From Stentor roeselii (lineage: Eukaryota; Ciliophora; Heterotrichea; Heterotrichida; Stentoridae): a stretch of DNA of 64,000 nt. The number at the start of each line of letters is the position of its first letter. Position 1 is the first letter of the stretch. The position numbers were made by a program, and so were the translations under genes. Positions 32,006-40,591 of this stretch are shown piece after piece. The notes beneath the pieces were generated by a model. That model was not told where the DNA came from and made no database searches. It was given only the letters and a program-made list of their open reading frames with translations. Location: positions 1-64,000 of the forward strand of contig RSEH01000012.1 in NCBI GenBank assembly GCA_006503475.1, in the 5' to 3' direction.

Positions 32006-32584
32006 TTAAGTATGGATGATGCACTTAAAACATACCCATGGGTCTTCTTCCTTGCCTTCGAACCCCACACATCTGGGATGATAGAGCCGAGAACACTTAT
32101 CACAGCCGACGTAGAGGTGGTCAGGGTTGATGATAGACTGACACATGCAACTTCTTCTCCATTCTTCAAAGCTAGGCCTAATAACTTTTTCATTAGTGAA
32201 GTACCTAGCCCGAGTGAAAAAAACATCATCATCGACCTCATCAAGTGCATAATAATCCTCAAAGTTCATAACTTGTGCCTTGCCATACAAGCACATCACT
32301 GAAATATCCTGTTCATGGTCAGAGTCAAAAAGTTCATATTTCGAAAGAAAGTCATAAGTCTCAGGAAACACATCACTCGGCTTGTAAAACCATCGAATTC
32401 TGACCATTGGGTCATTACTGTCCTTTCTTTTCCAGATGCGCACAAGGGTTCCAAAGCTTGTATCATCTGAATGTTCACTGATCATAACAATATCCCCCAG
32501 TTGATAGCTTTCATCATGGAACTTCAATGACTTGAACTCAACTATTGTCTGTGATCCTGACTTCTTCGCGATGACTGACACCAT
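32006..32584 (-). CDS. BAH-PHD chromatin reader
   Basis: The 192-residue protein has a BAH domain at about residues 20-135 (YQLGDIVMI start, WKRKDSNDPMVRIRWFYKP, SVMCLYGKAQVM) and a PHD finger at about 145-190 with C4HC3 spacing (CMC, CDKC, YHPRC, WVCFKC). The same pair in the same order is found in short plant proteins of the SHL/EBS type, which read methylated histone H3. The aromatic and cysteine residues needed for zinc and tail binding are present. Expected in the nucleus. Its start lies 37 bp from the divergent NEK kinase start, so the two probably share a promoter region. Confidence 0.85.
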   Translation of the reverse strand: MVSVIAKKSGSQTIVEFKSLKFHDESYQLGDIVMISEHSDDTSFGTLVRIWKRKDSNDPMVRIRWFYKPSDVFPETYDFLSKYELFDSDHEQDISVMCLYGKAQVMNFEDYYALDEVDDDVFFTRARYFTNEKVIRPSFEEWRRSCMCQSIINPDHLYVGCDKCSRLYHPRCVGFEGKEEDPWVCFKCIIHT

Positions 32585-32621
32585 TCAAGGGGGGTTTATA
32601 TCTAAATGATTTTTAATATAA
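32585..32621. promoter_or_regulatory. 37-bp divergent promoter region (BAH-PHD / NEK)
   Basis: Only 37 bp separate the start codons of two divergent intact genes, so promoter elements and 5' untranslated regions of both must lie here or within the coding regions. The right end reads TATAAATG at the kinase start. Confidence 0.6.
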
Positions 32622-33854
32622 ATGTCGCTGCAAGACTATGAAATACTTGAAGAACTAGGAAAAGGAGCTTACAGCATTGTTTTTAAAGTAAGACGTTTAA
32701 AAGACGGTAAAATTTACGCCTTGAAACAAGTAAAAATCTCGAACCTTAAAGAAAAAGAAAAAAGAAACGCATTGAATGAAGTCCGGTTCTTGGCAAGTAT
32801 CAAGAATCCAAATGTGATTTCTTATAAACAAGCTTTTTTTGATGAAAATGAAAATCTTCTTTGTCTTGTCATGGAATACGCGGATGGAGGTGATTTGTTG
32901 CAGCGGATTCAGTCTTATCAAAAAAAAGGGACTTACATGTCGGAGAACTTTATTTGGAGCCTTGTTTCTCAATTGGCCAGCGGACTTAAGGCCTTGCATG
33001 ACTTGGACATCGTTCATCGAGACTTAAAAAGCGCGAATGTCTTTTTAATGAAAGACGGAAGAGCGAAATTAGGAGATATGAATGTCTCGAAAATATCTAA
33101 ACAATGCTTGGAACACACCCAAACTGGAACTCCTTATTATGCAAGTCCTGAAGTTTGGCAGGATTTACCTTATGACTGCAAAAGTGACCTATGGAGCCTC
33201 GGCTGCGTTATTTATGAATGTTCTTGTCTCAAACCTCCCTTTCGTGCTGATGACTTGCAAGGACTGTTCAAAAAAGTAGTGAAAGGCGAGTACCCTTCAC
33301 TTCCCAGATCTTTTTCAAGTGACTTGAATTTACTTATTTCACGACTTTTGATGATTGACCCACAACAAAGAATTGGACCTTCTTCTATTTTAACTTTACC
33401 TGAAGTTAAAAAAAGACTTGTGAATGATGAAGACTCACAAAGTTCCTTACTTCAAACGATTTACTTTCCAACTAAAGTCAAACAACTCGCTGACTGTCTT
33501 CCTAGAGCGAATTTCGATTCAGAAGAACCGCACTTGAAAAACGGTAAAAGTTTAAACTTGCCAACAATGAAAAAGTCTTCAAAAGTTCGAGAAGTTTCTG
33601 AAAGTTTCATCAAAGAAGTAAAAGAAGAAGGAAAACGTGAAAAATCATTAGATAATTTGGGAAGGTACCGAAAGATTATCTTAAAAGAAAACTTCGGAGC
33701 CTTGCGACTTCCAAGGGTCAAATACCACAGCAAGGTAATGAAAAGCCTTGCACAAGCAGGTCCGAAAGAATCCACAATCGGCCCTCGGGTAAATTCAGAG
33801 AAAATAAAACCCTCAACAAACCGAAGCATGATCGTAAAGCGAATCAACATCTAA
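32622..33854 (+). CDS. NEK-family protein kinase (NEK/FA2-like)
   Basis: The 410-residue protein has an N-terminal kinase domain (residues about 6-265) and a basic C-terminal tail. Seen motifs: glycine loop LGKGAYSIVF, Lys35, VHRDLKSAN with Asp134, GTPYYASPE and DLWSLGC. The DFG motif reads GDMN (Asp152), which matches the GDxN form of NEK/FA2-type kinases. Sequences such as YKQAFFDE and MEYADGGDL fit the NIMA-related family, which acts on cilia and cell-cycle or microtubule severing. The ATG is in TATAAATG. The tail is rich in Lys and Arg and is not recognised. Family call is firm; the cilium role is inferred from the family. Confidence 0.9.
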   Translation: MSLQDYEILEELGKGAYSIVFKVRRLKDGKIYALKQVKISNLKEKEKRNALNEVRFLASIKNPNVISYKQAFFDENENLLCLVMEYADGGDLLQRIQSYQKKGTYMSENFIWSLVSQLASGLKALHDLDIVHRDLKSANVFLMKDGRAKLGDMNVSKISKQCLEHTQTGTPYYASPEVWQDLPYDCKSDLWSLGCVIYECSCLKPPFRADDLQGLFKKVVKGEYPSLPRSFSSDLNLLISRLLMIDPQQRIGPSSILTLPEVKKRLVNDEDSQSSLLQTIYFPTKVKQLADCLPRANFDSEEPHLKNGKSLNLPTMKKSSKVREVSESFIKEVKEEGKREKSLDNLGRYRKIILKENFGALRLPRVKYHSKVMKSLAQAGPKESTIGPRVNSEKIKPSTNRSMIVKRINI

Positions 33855-33917
33855 CTCTCAAAATTTCATAAATAAAACTGTCTTACTTACCCAATAAAAA
33901 TACCTGAAGTAATAATC

Positions 33918-34499
33918 ATGTTCGGAAAATGCCTGCGCGCTTTCATCACAACTTCTCAAAAAGCCCAGAAACTTGCAACAGAAGCTCGAAAAAGAAGAGC
34001 AGAATCGCGATTTTACGGGAAACCAGATGAGTTGGTTTCAACTCCTCACACGCCAGAGCAGATCTCATCATTCAACAGTCGCCCGATTCCGAAGAGCTAC
34101 CGTCATTTCATTGACGACGTGCTTCACATTGCGAACCCAGCAGTGCGAGCAGCTTACAACATCGCCAACGGCACGCCTCGAGAAATTCGTTGGGCTCGAA
34201 AGCAAGAACTTGCGAAAAGGTTTGGAAAGAATGAGAAGGACTTCGGCCACCCAGCAGTGCAAGTAGGGGCAATGACTGAAGATATCTACCAGTTGGCTGT
34301 GCATGTCAAGAATAATAATTTGGATACTCTTGCGTTTTTGAACCTCAAGTTTAAATTGGAAAAAAGGAGGAAAATGTTGCAGTATCTGCTTAGGTATGAC
34401 TTTCATGCTTATGAAGAAATTTGTGAATATCTGGGAATCAGTAAGTTGAACTATGGAAATCACAAAGAAGTTAAAAATATACTCTTGAGAGGGTCTTAG
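33918..34499 (+). CDS. Mitochondrial small ribosomal subunit protein uS15
   Basis: The 193-residue protein has the S15 signature from about residue 105: GHPAVQVGAMTEDIYQLAVH, then a helix ending KRRKMLQYLLRYD and YLGI. These match bacterial/mitochondrial S15 (GSPEVQVA...TERI, RRRLLDYL). The N-terminal 80 residues are basic and extended (SQKAQKLATEARKRR), fitting an import signal and mitochondrial extension. S15 binds the central domain of small-subunit rRNA. The gene follows the NEK gene by 63 bp on the same strand and converges on the next minus-strand gene, with a G-rich, C-poor 3' flank of about 40 bp. Confidence 0.88.
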   Translation: MFGKCLRAFITTSQKAQKLATEARKRRAESRFYGKPDELVSTPHTPEQISSFNSRPIPKSYRHFIDDVLHIANPAVRAAYNIANGTPREIRWARKQELAKRFGKNEKDFGHPAVQVGAMTEDIYQLAVHVKNNNLDTLAFLNLKFKLEKRRKMLQYLLRYDFHAYEEICEYLGISKLNYGNHKEVKNILLRGS

Positions 34500-34538
34500 A
34501 TTAATACAGTTTGATTTTGGAGGTTTAGATTAATACAG

Positions 34539-35792
34539 TTAGATGTTGGAGGAATAGCTGAAAAGAAGGTATCCTTTTTCTTGAGGAGTTAAAACCTTGA
34601 ATAACGCGTCTAAAGCTTGGCAGAACTCGTCAAAAATCAAGTCTATACTTTTTTCTTGCATCTCTTGAAAGATCGGCTGAAGAATAGAACACATCTGCCC
34701 ATCAAGCCTTTCAAAGTTAAGTTCATAATGCCGGATTTCTTTCCCGTTTAAAGAAAGATCGTTAAATATCTTGGAAAATTGTTTATATCTGATTTTTTCA
34801 TTGATTTTTTGAGAGTTTCTATCGATTAGCACTTGTCTTGGAGTGACTTTCGGAGATTCATTTTTTTTCCTGCTATTTTCATACAACTCTTCCCAGACAG
34901 GTTTTTCTCTTTTTTCCAGCTTGTGACTTGAAACTTGAGGCTGGAAAAGTTTTAATCCTGTTTCTGGGTCGAATTCTTGCATTTTTCGACTGGCCGCCCT
35001 CATTTTTTCCAGGTTATTTTGACTTTTTTCCCTGAAAAGATGAAGTCTTTGAACAGTTCTGCTCAAATCAATCTTTCCATTTGTTGGGTTTTGGATCGTT
35101 GGGGTAAAGGGACATTCTTTTTTTAATCTTTTTAAGAATTACAGCTGTTGAGACTTGTTTAGAAGTTTTTCTTGTTTGATTTTGTGGTCCTCGTAAAGGA
35201 GAATCGACCTGTTCTTTGATCCTGACCTGCTGATTGTTCGGGAATCGTTGATTTCTGGACGAAATTTACATTCTTTCATCTCTTCTCGAGCGTAAAACTT
35301 CTTTTTTAACTCTAAACGTTCCCGTGATTTTCGTAAAGAGTTGAAGAGACGTGTGGGGCTTTGGACTGTTCGAGATGTGCCTGGTCTCTCAGTGCTTTTG
35401 TTTGTTAAGGTGTTTAACTCTGCTTTTCTTTTTAGTTCTAATGCGTTTATAGCTTTTTTGTAGAGACGCTCGCCTGGAAGGCCTTTGTTCTCGGTTGGAC
35501 GAGGTGATTTAGAAGTGGATTTGAGATGGGATTTGAGGCTTTTTTGAGATATTTTTGACGGAGATGGAGAAAACTTATCGCTCGTTGTGAGAGGAGAAGA
35601 TGTTGAAGGTGTCGATTTGTTCAAAAAAAAATTTCTCACCAGATACGATGTCAGAGATTTTTCCACTTCACTGGGTAGGCTGTGTTCTTTGCAGAATTCA
35701 GAAGATAAAACCTGAGGATCTGAAGAACTTTCAATTTTTATTTCACCCTTAGAACCTCCAAGGTCAATAGTAAGGATGACCAGCTCGTTCAT
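34539..35792 (-). CDS. Spliced basic low-complexity protein (15-nt intron), probably cytoskeletal
   Basis: Two frames in the same phase are joined by removing the 15-nt intron 35128-35142, which otherwise brings a TAA; the mature product is about 412 residues. The N-terminal 40 residues are acidic-hydrophobic (LTIDLGGSKGEIKI), then comes a Ser/Pro/Lys-rich region and, repeatedly, a short motif of the form EC-x-F-x-P (KECKFRPEIND near residue 185, KKECPFTPTIQN across the splice, and EFDPETGLKLFQPQ later). Such motifs occur in several basal-body and microtubule-linked proteins of ciliates, but no family name is secure. The C-terminal 80 residues are helical. Without splicing the frame ends at 35139. 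Confidence 0.75.
35128..35142 (-). other. 15-nt intron
   Basis: The coding strand reads GTAATTCTTAAAAAG. It has GT...AG ends and contains an in-frame TAA when kept. Removing it joins SQQ to LKKECPF in one frame, restoring a motif that recurs elsewhere in the protein. Confidence 0.85.
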
Positions 35793-35923
35793 ATTTATAA
35801 CTCTTCGTTAAACTCTTATGAGTCCTTATTCTCCGAATCATTTCCCAGATTCAATCCCTTTTCAAGTAATTTCTGAATAAACTTAATTTGATAAGACTTT
35901 AATCAGACAAACTGAGTCCATAA

Positions 35924-36844
35924 ATGGCTGAAACAAACACCTTAGTCGCCTTAGTTTCAACAGTAATCGGTCTTATCTTCTTATTCATCATCTATTCCTA
36001 CGGTTCACTAGAACCACGAGAAATAGGAATTCTTTACAACTCATTCGACAAGACCATTGACAAGACGCCCTACACAGGCGGTGCTCACTTTATCGGCCTC
36101 TTCAACAACTTCATCCACTTCCCAGGTGGGCTGCAGACAATCGAGTACTCTTCAAGCCCATCAAGCAGCAACAAGCCTCTTTCAGCCCGAACCAGCGACG
36201 GAGTGACCATCGGCCTGAGTCTTTCTTTTCAATACCAGCTGATACCCAAAGAACTAGGCGAGCTTTACATGCAAAGTGGCACAGACTACGAAAAGACCTT
36301 CAAAAACATTGCAAGAGACGTGCTTCTTCAAGTGGCTTCCAGTTATCAAGCAAAGCAGTTCTGGACAGATCGAGAAATCATTTCAAGTTCAATGCTTGGA
36401 AACATGACTCAAGGACTCAGTGCAGCTCATGCAATCTGCAAGAGTCTTCAGATGTTGACTGTCACTATTCCTGACAACCTTGAAAAGAAAATCGTTGATG
36501 TCCAGGTCGAAAAACAACTGAGCAGCACGAAAGTTTATGAGAGAGAAGCGGAGTTGATCAGGCAAGACATTGATGTGATGAACTCAGCATGTGAACAGAA
36601 CATCACTGCTATCAATGCCACGGCTGAAGCTGAAGCTCTTTTCATTGTTAGCTCTGCTGAGGCAGCTGCTAAGAAGAGGACCATTAGGATCAACAGTGAA
36701 ATCATTGACTATACAATTGATACTCTTTTTTTCACTTCAAGTGAAATCTCAGAGTACCTGATTCTTAGATCTATTGAAAAACAGCCAAATGCTGTCATCA
36801 CTGTTGGAATCAACTCTACTATTATTCAGATTAAGTCTAGTTAG
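35924..36844 (+). CDS. SPFH/Band 7 membrane protein
   Basis: The 306-residue protein begins with one hydrophobic helix (about residues 8-28) and continues with an SPFH/Band 7 domain (about 30-200): the start EPREIGILYNSF, the SDGVTIGLSLSFQYQL strand and the YEKTFKNIARDVLLQVASSY helix. The C-terminal helix is Ala/Glu-rich (AEAEALFIVSSAEAAAKK), as in prohibitins, stomatins and erlins. Such proteins form ring-like scaffolds at mitochondrial, ER or plasma membranes. It does not fit one subfamily clearly; the lack of a palmitoylation motif makes flotillin unlikely. The start is CCATAAATGG. It is followed 20 bp on by a short ORF on the same strand. Confidence 0.85.
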   Translation: MAETNTLVALVSTVIGLIFLFIIYSYGSLEPREIGILYNSFDKTIDKTPYTGGAHFIGLFNNFIHFPGGLQTIEYSSSPSSSNKPLSARTSDGVTIGLSLSFQYQLIPKELGELYMQSGTDYEKTFKNIARDVLLQVASSYQAKQFWTDREIISSSMLGNMTQGLSAAHAICKSLQMLTVTIPDNLEKKIVDVQVEKQLSSTKVYEREAELIRQDIDVMNSACEQNITAINATAEAEALFIVSSAEAAAKKRTIRINSEIIDYTIDTLFFTSSEISEYLILRSIEKQPNAVITVGINSTIIQIKSS

Positions 36845-36864
36845 CGCTTAGATATTTCTTGCAA

Positions 36865-37245
36865 ATGGAAGATGTGTGGCAAAAACATTTAAAACTAAGG
36901 CAAGATCGCCTTAATCATTCAAATTTAATCACTGTTGCTTCTGATCAGGTCGCAATCATTCAGGCTCTTGAAAGGAATGAATCCAGGATCAATAAAAGGA
37001 ATCTTAGTGATGAAGAAAACAAGAAAAAAATATTAATTGCTGGGCTTTTGATCAAGAATCATAATAAAAACGTAGGGATTTCTATTGAAAACATGAGGAA
37101 ACATACTGAATTAGTCAATAGAAGGAAATGTGGAATGAATTTTTGGATGTATTTGTTGGAACTTGAAATGATTTTGGCGGATGGAATTGAAAATTGTTAT
37201 GAAATGCTTGATGTTGCGAGGGCTGTAAAGTTAGTAAATAAGTAA
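36865..37245 (+). CDS. Short helical hypothetical protein
   Basis: A 126-residue protein (ATG at 36865; the two codons upstream, TTG CAA, are not counted) that starts only 20 bp after the SPFH gene. It is helical and basic, with NHNKNVGISIENM and a closing segment MNFWMYLLELEMILADGIENC. No domain is recognised. The short gap may mean it shares a transcript with the SPFH gene, but eukaryotic polycistrons are rare and other genes in this window are just as tightly packed. Confidence 0.65.
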   Translation: MEDVWQKHLKLRQDRLNHSNLITVASDQVAIIQALERNESRINKRNLSDEENKKKILIAGLLIKNHNKNVGISIENMRKHTELVNRRKCGMNFWMYLLELEMILADGIENCYEMLDVARAVKLVNK

Positions 37246-37723
37246 TTGTTTTAGTAACTTTGGAGAGATACCGGGAGATGGATATAATTAAAAAGATGAA
37301 ATTTTACTTTAGGGTATTGCAGGATGATAAAGATACAGTCAAGATCTGGAGAAGCTCTATTATAATTTAATAATCATGGGGAATCGTGATTGTTAACAAA
37401 TTCAGCCCCTAAGAATCTGCAATTTTAAAATACCCTGAGTCCTATAAAAACTTCAAAAAAAAATTCAACCAAGCCAACTCCCAAACTCCATCCAAAACCA
37501 ACCCAAATCCAAAAAATCCATCTCAACCCCAAAAATCTCATTCCCCAAAACTCCTCACTTTACCCCCAATTAAAAATAACCCCACTAAAAACCTTCCCCA
37601 AGCCATCCAATCCAAAATTCTCAAAACAAGCTTCCCTCTAAAAAACCTCTCAAAAAAAAAAAAATTATTCGGAGGAAATCTCCCATTAAAATGGATAGTC
37701 TCCAATAACCTTATAATAATAAA
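37246..37723. other. Spacer before PIWI gene 1 with extreme C-over-G skew
   Basis: The first about 90 bp are G-rich and C-poor (3' flank of the previous gene). From about 37443 to 37672 the plus strand is full of A and C with only three or so G, giving strings such as CCAACTCCCAAACTCCATCC. No open frame or RNA gene was seen in it. It forms the 5' flank of PIWI gene 1. Confidence 0.7.
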
Positions 37724-40030
37724 ATGGTAGAAGCATCCCAAGGACAGGTGGTGAAAGTGACAACAAATTTCTTCAACCTGCGTCGTTCTCCAGTGAACAA
37801 CATCACAGTATACGCTTTAAGCTTTACCCCAGACGTTGAGCCTGAAAACCGTACATTGCGGGGACAGTTACTAGGCAATGGAAAGACGGAGGTGGAAGGT
37901 CGAATCGGGAAGTTCATCAAATCAGGTAACGTTTTATTTTCAAAGACTTTAGTTCAGAGTCCGATAAGTGTGCAGGTCAAGTCCCACGACAACACCGAGT
38001 ACATCATGATCCTGACGCCGACAGGGACAATAACAGGAGAAAATGTTGACTCATACAGGATGTACGCAAACTCAGCACTTAAAAAGATGTTGCAGCAGCT
38101 GGACTTGAAGCAGGTCACAAAAATGCCGAAGTACTACGACACCAGACAAACTCAAAGAGTAGATCAACATGGACTTGAGGTCTGGAGAGGATACACTGCT
38201 ACTTTTTCTCATCATCTTAGAGATATGCTGTTGAATCTTGACTTTTCAAGCAAGATCATCAGAGACACTACTGCTTTTCAGCATATTGAAGATATTCGAA
38301 GCCAGATGCCTCAAGGTCAGAACTTGGAACAGTATATCAACAACCAGATAAATGGCATGATTGTCATGGCAAAGTACGGAAATTATAAATGTTATAGGAT
38401 TGATCGAATAATCCTTAATGAAAATCCAGGAAGTTCTTTTAATACCAAAGGAGGAAGTATGAAATTTACTGAATATTACAAGAATCGATATAATATCACT
38501 ATTAAAAATATGAGGCAACCTTTGCTTCTTACTACTCCTGAAAGAGGACAAGATGCTGGAACTAAACTTGTACCGGAACTTTGTGTTTTAACTGGAATTT
38601 CGGAAGATATGAGAAGGGACTTCAGGGCTATGAATGATATCGCTGCATTTACTAGACTTGCACCTGCTGATAGGCTTAATACTGCTATTGGGCTTTCCAG
38701 AAGACTTGCAGAAGATCGAGCGTGTAGAGCTATTTGTGATGAGTATTGCATGGAAATCGACCCGAGGCCTATTGTCGTTGATGGAATTAAACTTCCTGCT
38801 GAGCAGATTAAAGTTGGACCTGCGGATTCTGATACTATTGGAATTGATCAAAGGGGAAACTTTGTACTTAGGTCTAGACTTATGGACTCGAAACCTATTG
38901 ATAATTGGTGCATTCTTACAACGGAAAGGGATGCTGGAAATAGGGATAAAGTTATTAAGACCTTGATGAATAAGGCTCAGCAAATCAATTTAAGACTGGG
39001 CCAGCCAATTCAAATGGACTATCAACCAAGAACCTTAAAAGACATAATCCAAAGATTAAACGTTCCCTCAGGCGGTCGTCCAGTTCCCCAAATCGCATTA
39101 GTCGTGATCGGTCCAAACGACAAGCGAGGGTACAACGACATAAAAGAAGCCTGCGCCTTGACTTCCGGAATTCCAACCCAATGTCTAAAGGCAAACAACG
39201 TGAACAACCCAAAGAAAGTCGATTCAATAATGTCCAAGTTAATCGTTCAAATGGCAGTTAAAACAGGTTCAGCCGCCTGGCAAATGACCAAAAACCCTCC
39301 AGGCATCCCAGTCAAAACAATGGTCGTCGGAATCGACGTCTTCCACGACACAGTCTTAAAAGCAAAAAGCGTTTTAGGCTTCGTGGCTTCAATCCACCCA
39401 CAGTTCCACAACTACTTCAACACAACAAGAATCCACAGCAAGGTCGGTGAAGAAATTGGAGGACATGTCGGAGATTGTCTACGAGAAGCCCTTGTTGCTT
39501 TTCATGAAGCAACGAAAGGTCGATTTTTACCAGAGACCATCGTGGTTTATAGAGATGGAGTCGCTGATAGTCAAATAGAAGCAGCGAGAAGATTTGAAGT
39601 AGAAGCGATGAAAAGAGCGATTAGGACTTTTAATGGGTATAACCCGAATTTGGTGTATGTTTTGGTTAACAAGAAGACTAATTGCAAGTTGTACTCGCAG
39701 GGGAATCGAGGAATGGACAACCCTCAGCCGGGGACTATGGTCAACTCGGTTATTATCCCTGAAAGTCAAAGCTTTTATCTTGTTGCTCACGCGGTCACTC
39801 AGGGAATGGCCTCGCCGACACTGTATCGAATTATTTCTAATGATGGAAATGTGGACTCCATGGCTGTTGCGAGACTTGCCTTCAAACTTTGCTACATGTA
39901 CTATAATTGGACTGGAGCTATTAAGGTACCCGCACCGACTATGATGGCTCATAAACTCGCATATTTGGTTGGACAAAGTGTACATGCAACACATGTTCAA
40001 GCTTTGAGGACTTTACCTTGGTTCTATTAG
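37724..40030 (+). CDS. PIWI-clade Argonaute, tandem copy 1
   Basis: The 768-residue protein has an N-terminal domain, a PAZ domain (about residues 155-280) and a PIWI domain (about 480-760). The catalytic residues fit the slicer tetrad: Asp538 in VVGIDVFHDT, Asp611 in VYRDGV and His743 in MMAHKLAY; the finger Glu is expected between them. In ciliates, PIWI proteins carry small RNAs that guide genome rearrangement or heterochromatin, so this is a small-RNA effector. A second copy follows on the same strand 562 bp further on. The gene uses C-ending and T-ending codons in alternating blocks. The frame is uninterrupted; the start follows AATAATAAA. Confidence 0.93.
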   Translation: MVEASQGQVVKVTTNFFNLRRSPVNNITVYALSFTPDVEPENRTLRGQLLGNGKTEVEGRIGKFIKSGNVLFSKTLVQSPISVQVKSHDNTEYIMILTPTGTITGENVDSYRMYANSALKKMLQQLDLKQVTKMPKYYDTRQTQRVDQHGLEVWRGYTATFSHHLRDMLLNLDFSSKIIRDTTAFQHIEDIRSQMPQGQNLEQYINNQINGMIVMAKYGNYKCYRIDRIILNENPGSSFNTKGGSMKFTEYYKNRYNITIKNMRQPLLLTTPERGQDAGTKLVPELCVLTGISEDMRRDFRAMNDIAAFTRLAPADRLNTAIGLSRRLAEDRACRAICDEYCMEIDPRPIVVDGIKLPAEQIKVGPADSDTIGIDQRGNFVLRSRLMDSKPIDNWCILTTERDAGNRDKVIKTLMNKAQQINLRLGQPIQMDYQPRTLKDIIQRLNVPSGGRPVPQIALVVIGPNDKRGYNDIKEACALTSGIPTQCLKANNVNNPKKVDSIMSKLIVQMAVKTGSAAWQMTKNPPGIPVKTMVVGIDVFHDTVLKAKSVLGFVASIHPQFHNYFNTTRIHSKVGEEIGGHVGDCLREALVAFHEATKGRFLPETIVVYRDGVADSQIEAARRFEVEAMKRAIRTFNGYNPNLVYVLVNKKTNCKLYSQGNRGMDNPQPGTMVNSVIIPESQSFYLVAHAVTQGMASPTLYRIISNDGNVDSMAVARLAFKLCYMYYNWTGAIKVPAPTMMAHKLAYLVGQSVHATHVQALRTLPWFY

Positions 40031-40591
40031 GTAGAATTAATAGATTATGGATCGCTTTTGAAACGGTTTAATTGGGTTTTATATGGTTGGAATTATTTGG
40101 AGATTTTTTTGGTGAGATGGGATGGGTATTTAAGTTGGAAGAGATTTTTGAATTTGGATTAGTTGATTTTTTAAATTTTTTAGATGGGTGAAAGGTATTA
40201 AAGTGGATTTTAGAGATTTTTTAATTTGAATTAGCTGATTTGTTAAATTTTTGAGATGGGTGAAAGGTATTTAAGTTGGATTTTAGAGTTTTTTTAATTT
40301 GGATCAGATTTTTTTTAAAGTTATTATGAAGAGAAAGGGTTATTTTTTAATAGATGATTAAGGATCTCAGTCAGAATGTTGGATTTTTAATTAGAGTCAT
40401 ATAAACCTGCTATAATTCCTAGTTAAACTGTAAAAATATCACAACTTCACCTAACTGTCTGATCTATTTTCCATTTATAATTCTGTATATTTTTATACCA
40501 TATAAACTAAAATTTCAAGTCTTTTCCCCAAATCAAGAGCAATCATCATCTTCTCTCAATTTGCTACCAAACAAAAATCCATCTCTAATAA
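40031..40591. other. Spacer between the PIWI copies, G-rich and C-poor at its left end
   Basis: The part from 40031 to about 40330 is full of G and T with only about five C and includes a 72-bp tandem repeat (listed apart). From about 40430 it turns C-rich and G-poor, as a 5' flank of PIWI gene 2, ending in AATAAATG. No gene was recognised. Confidence 0.65.
40116..40326. repeat. About 72-bp tandem repeat, three imperfect copies
   Basis: Three head-to-tail copies start at 40116, 40183 and 40255, each beginning GATGGG and holding GTATTTAAGTTGGA or GTATTAAAGTGGA and a TTTTTTAATTTGGAT-type stretch. Lengths are about 67, 72 and 72 bp. It sits in the 3' flank of PIWI gene 1. Confidence 0.75.
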
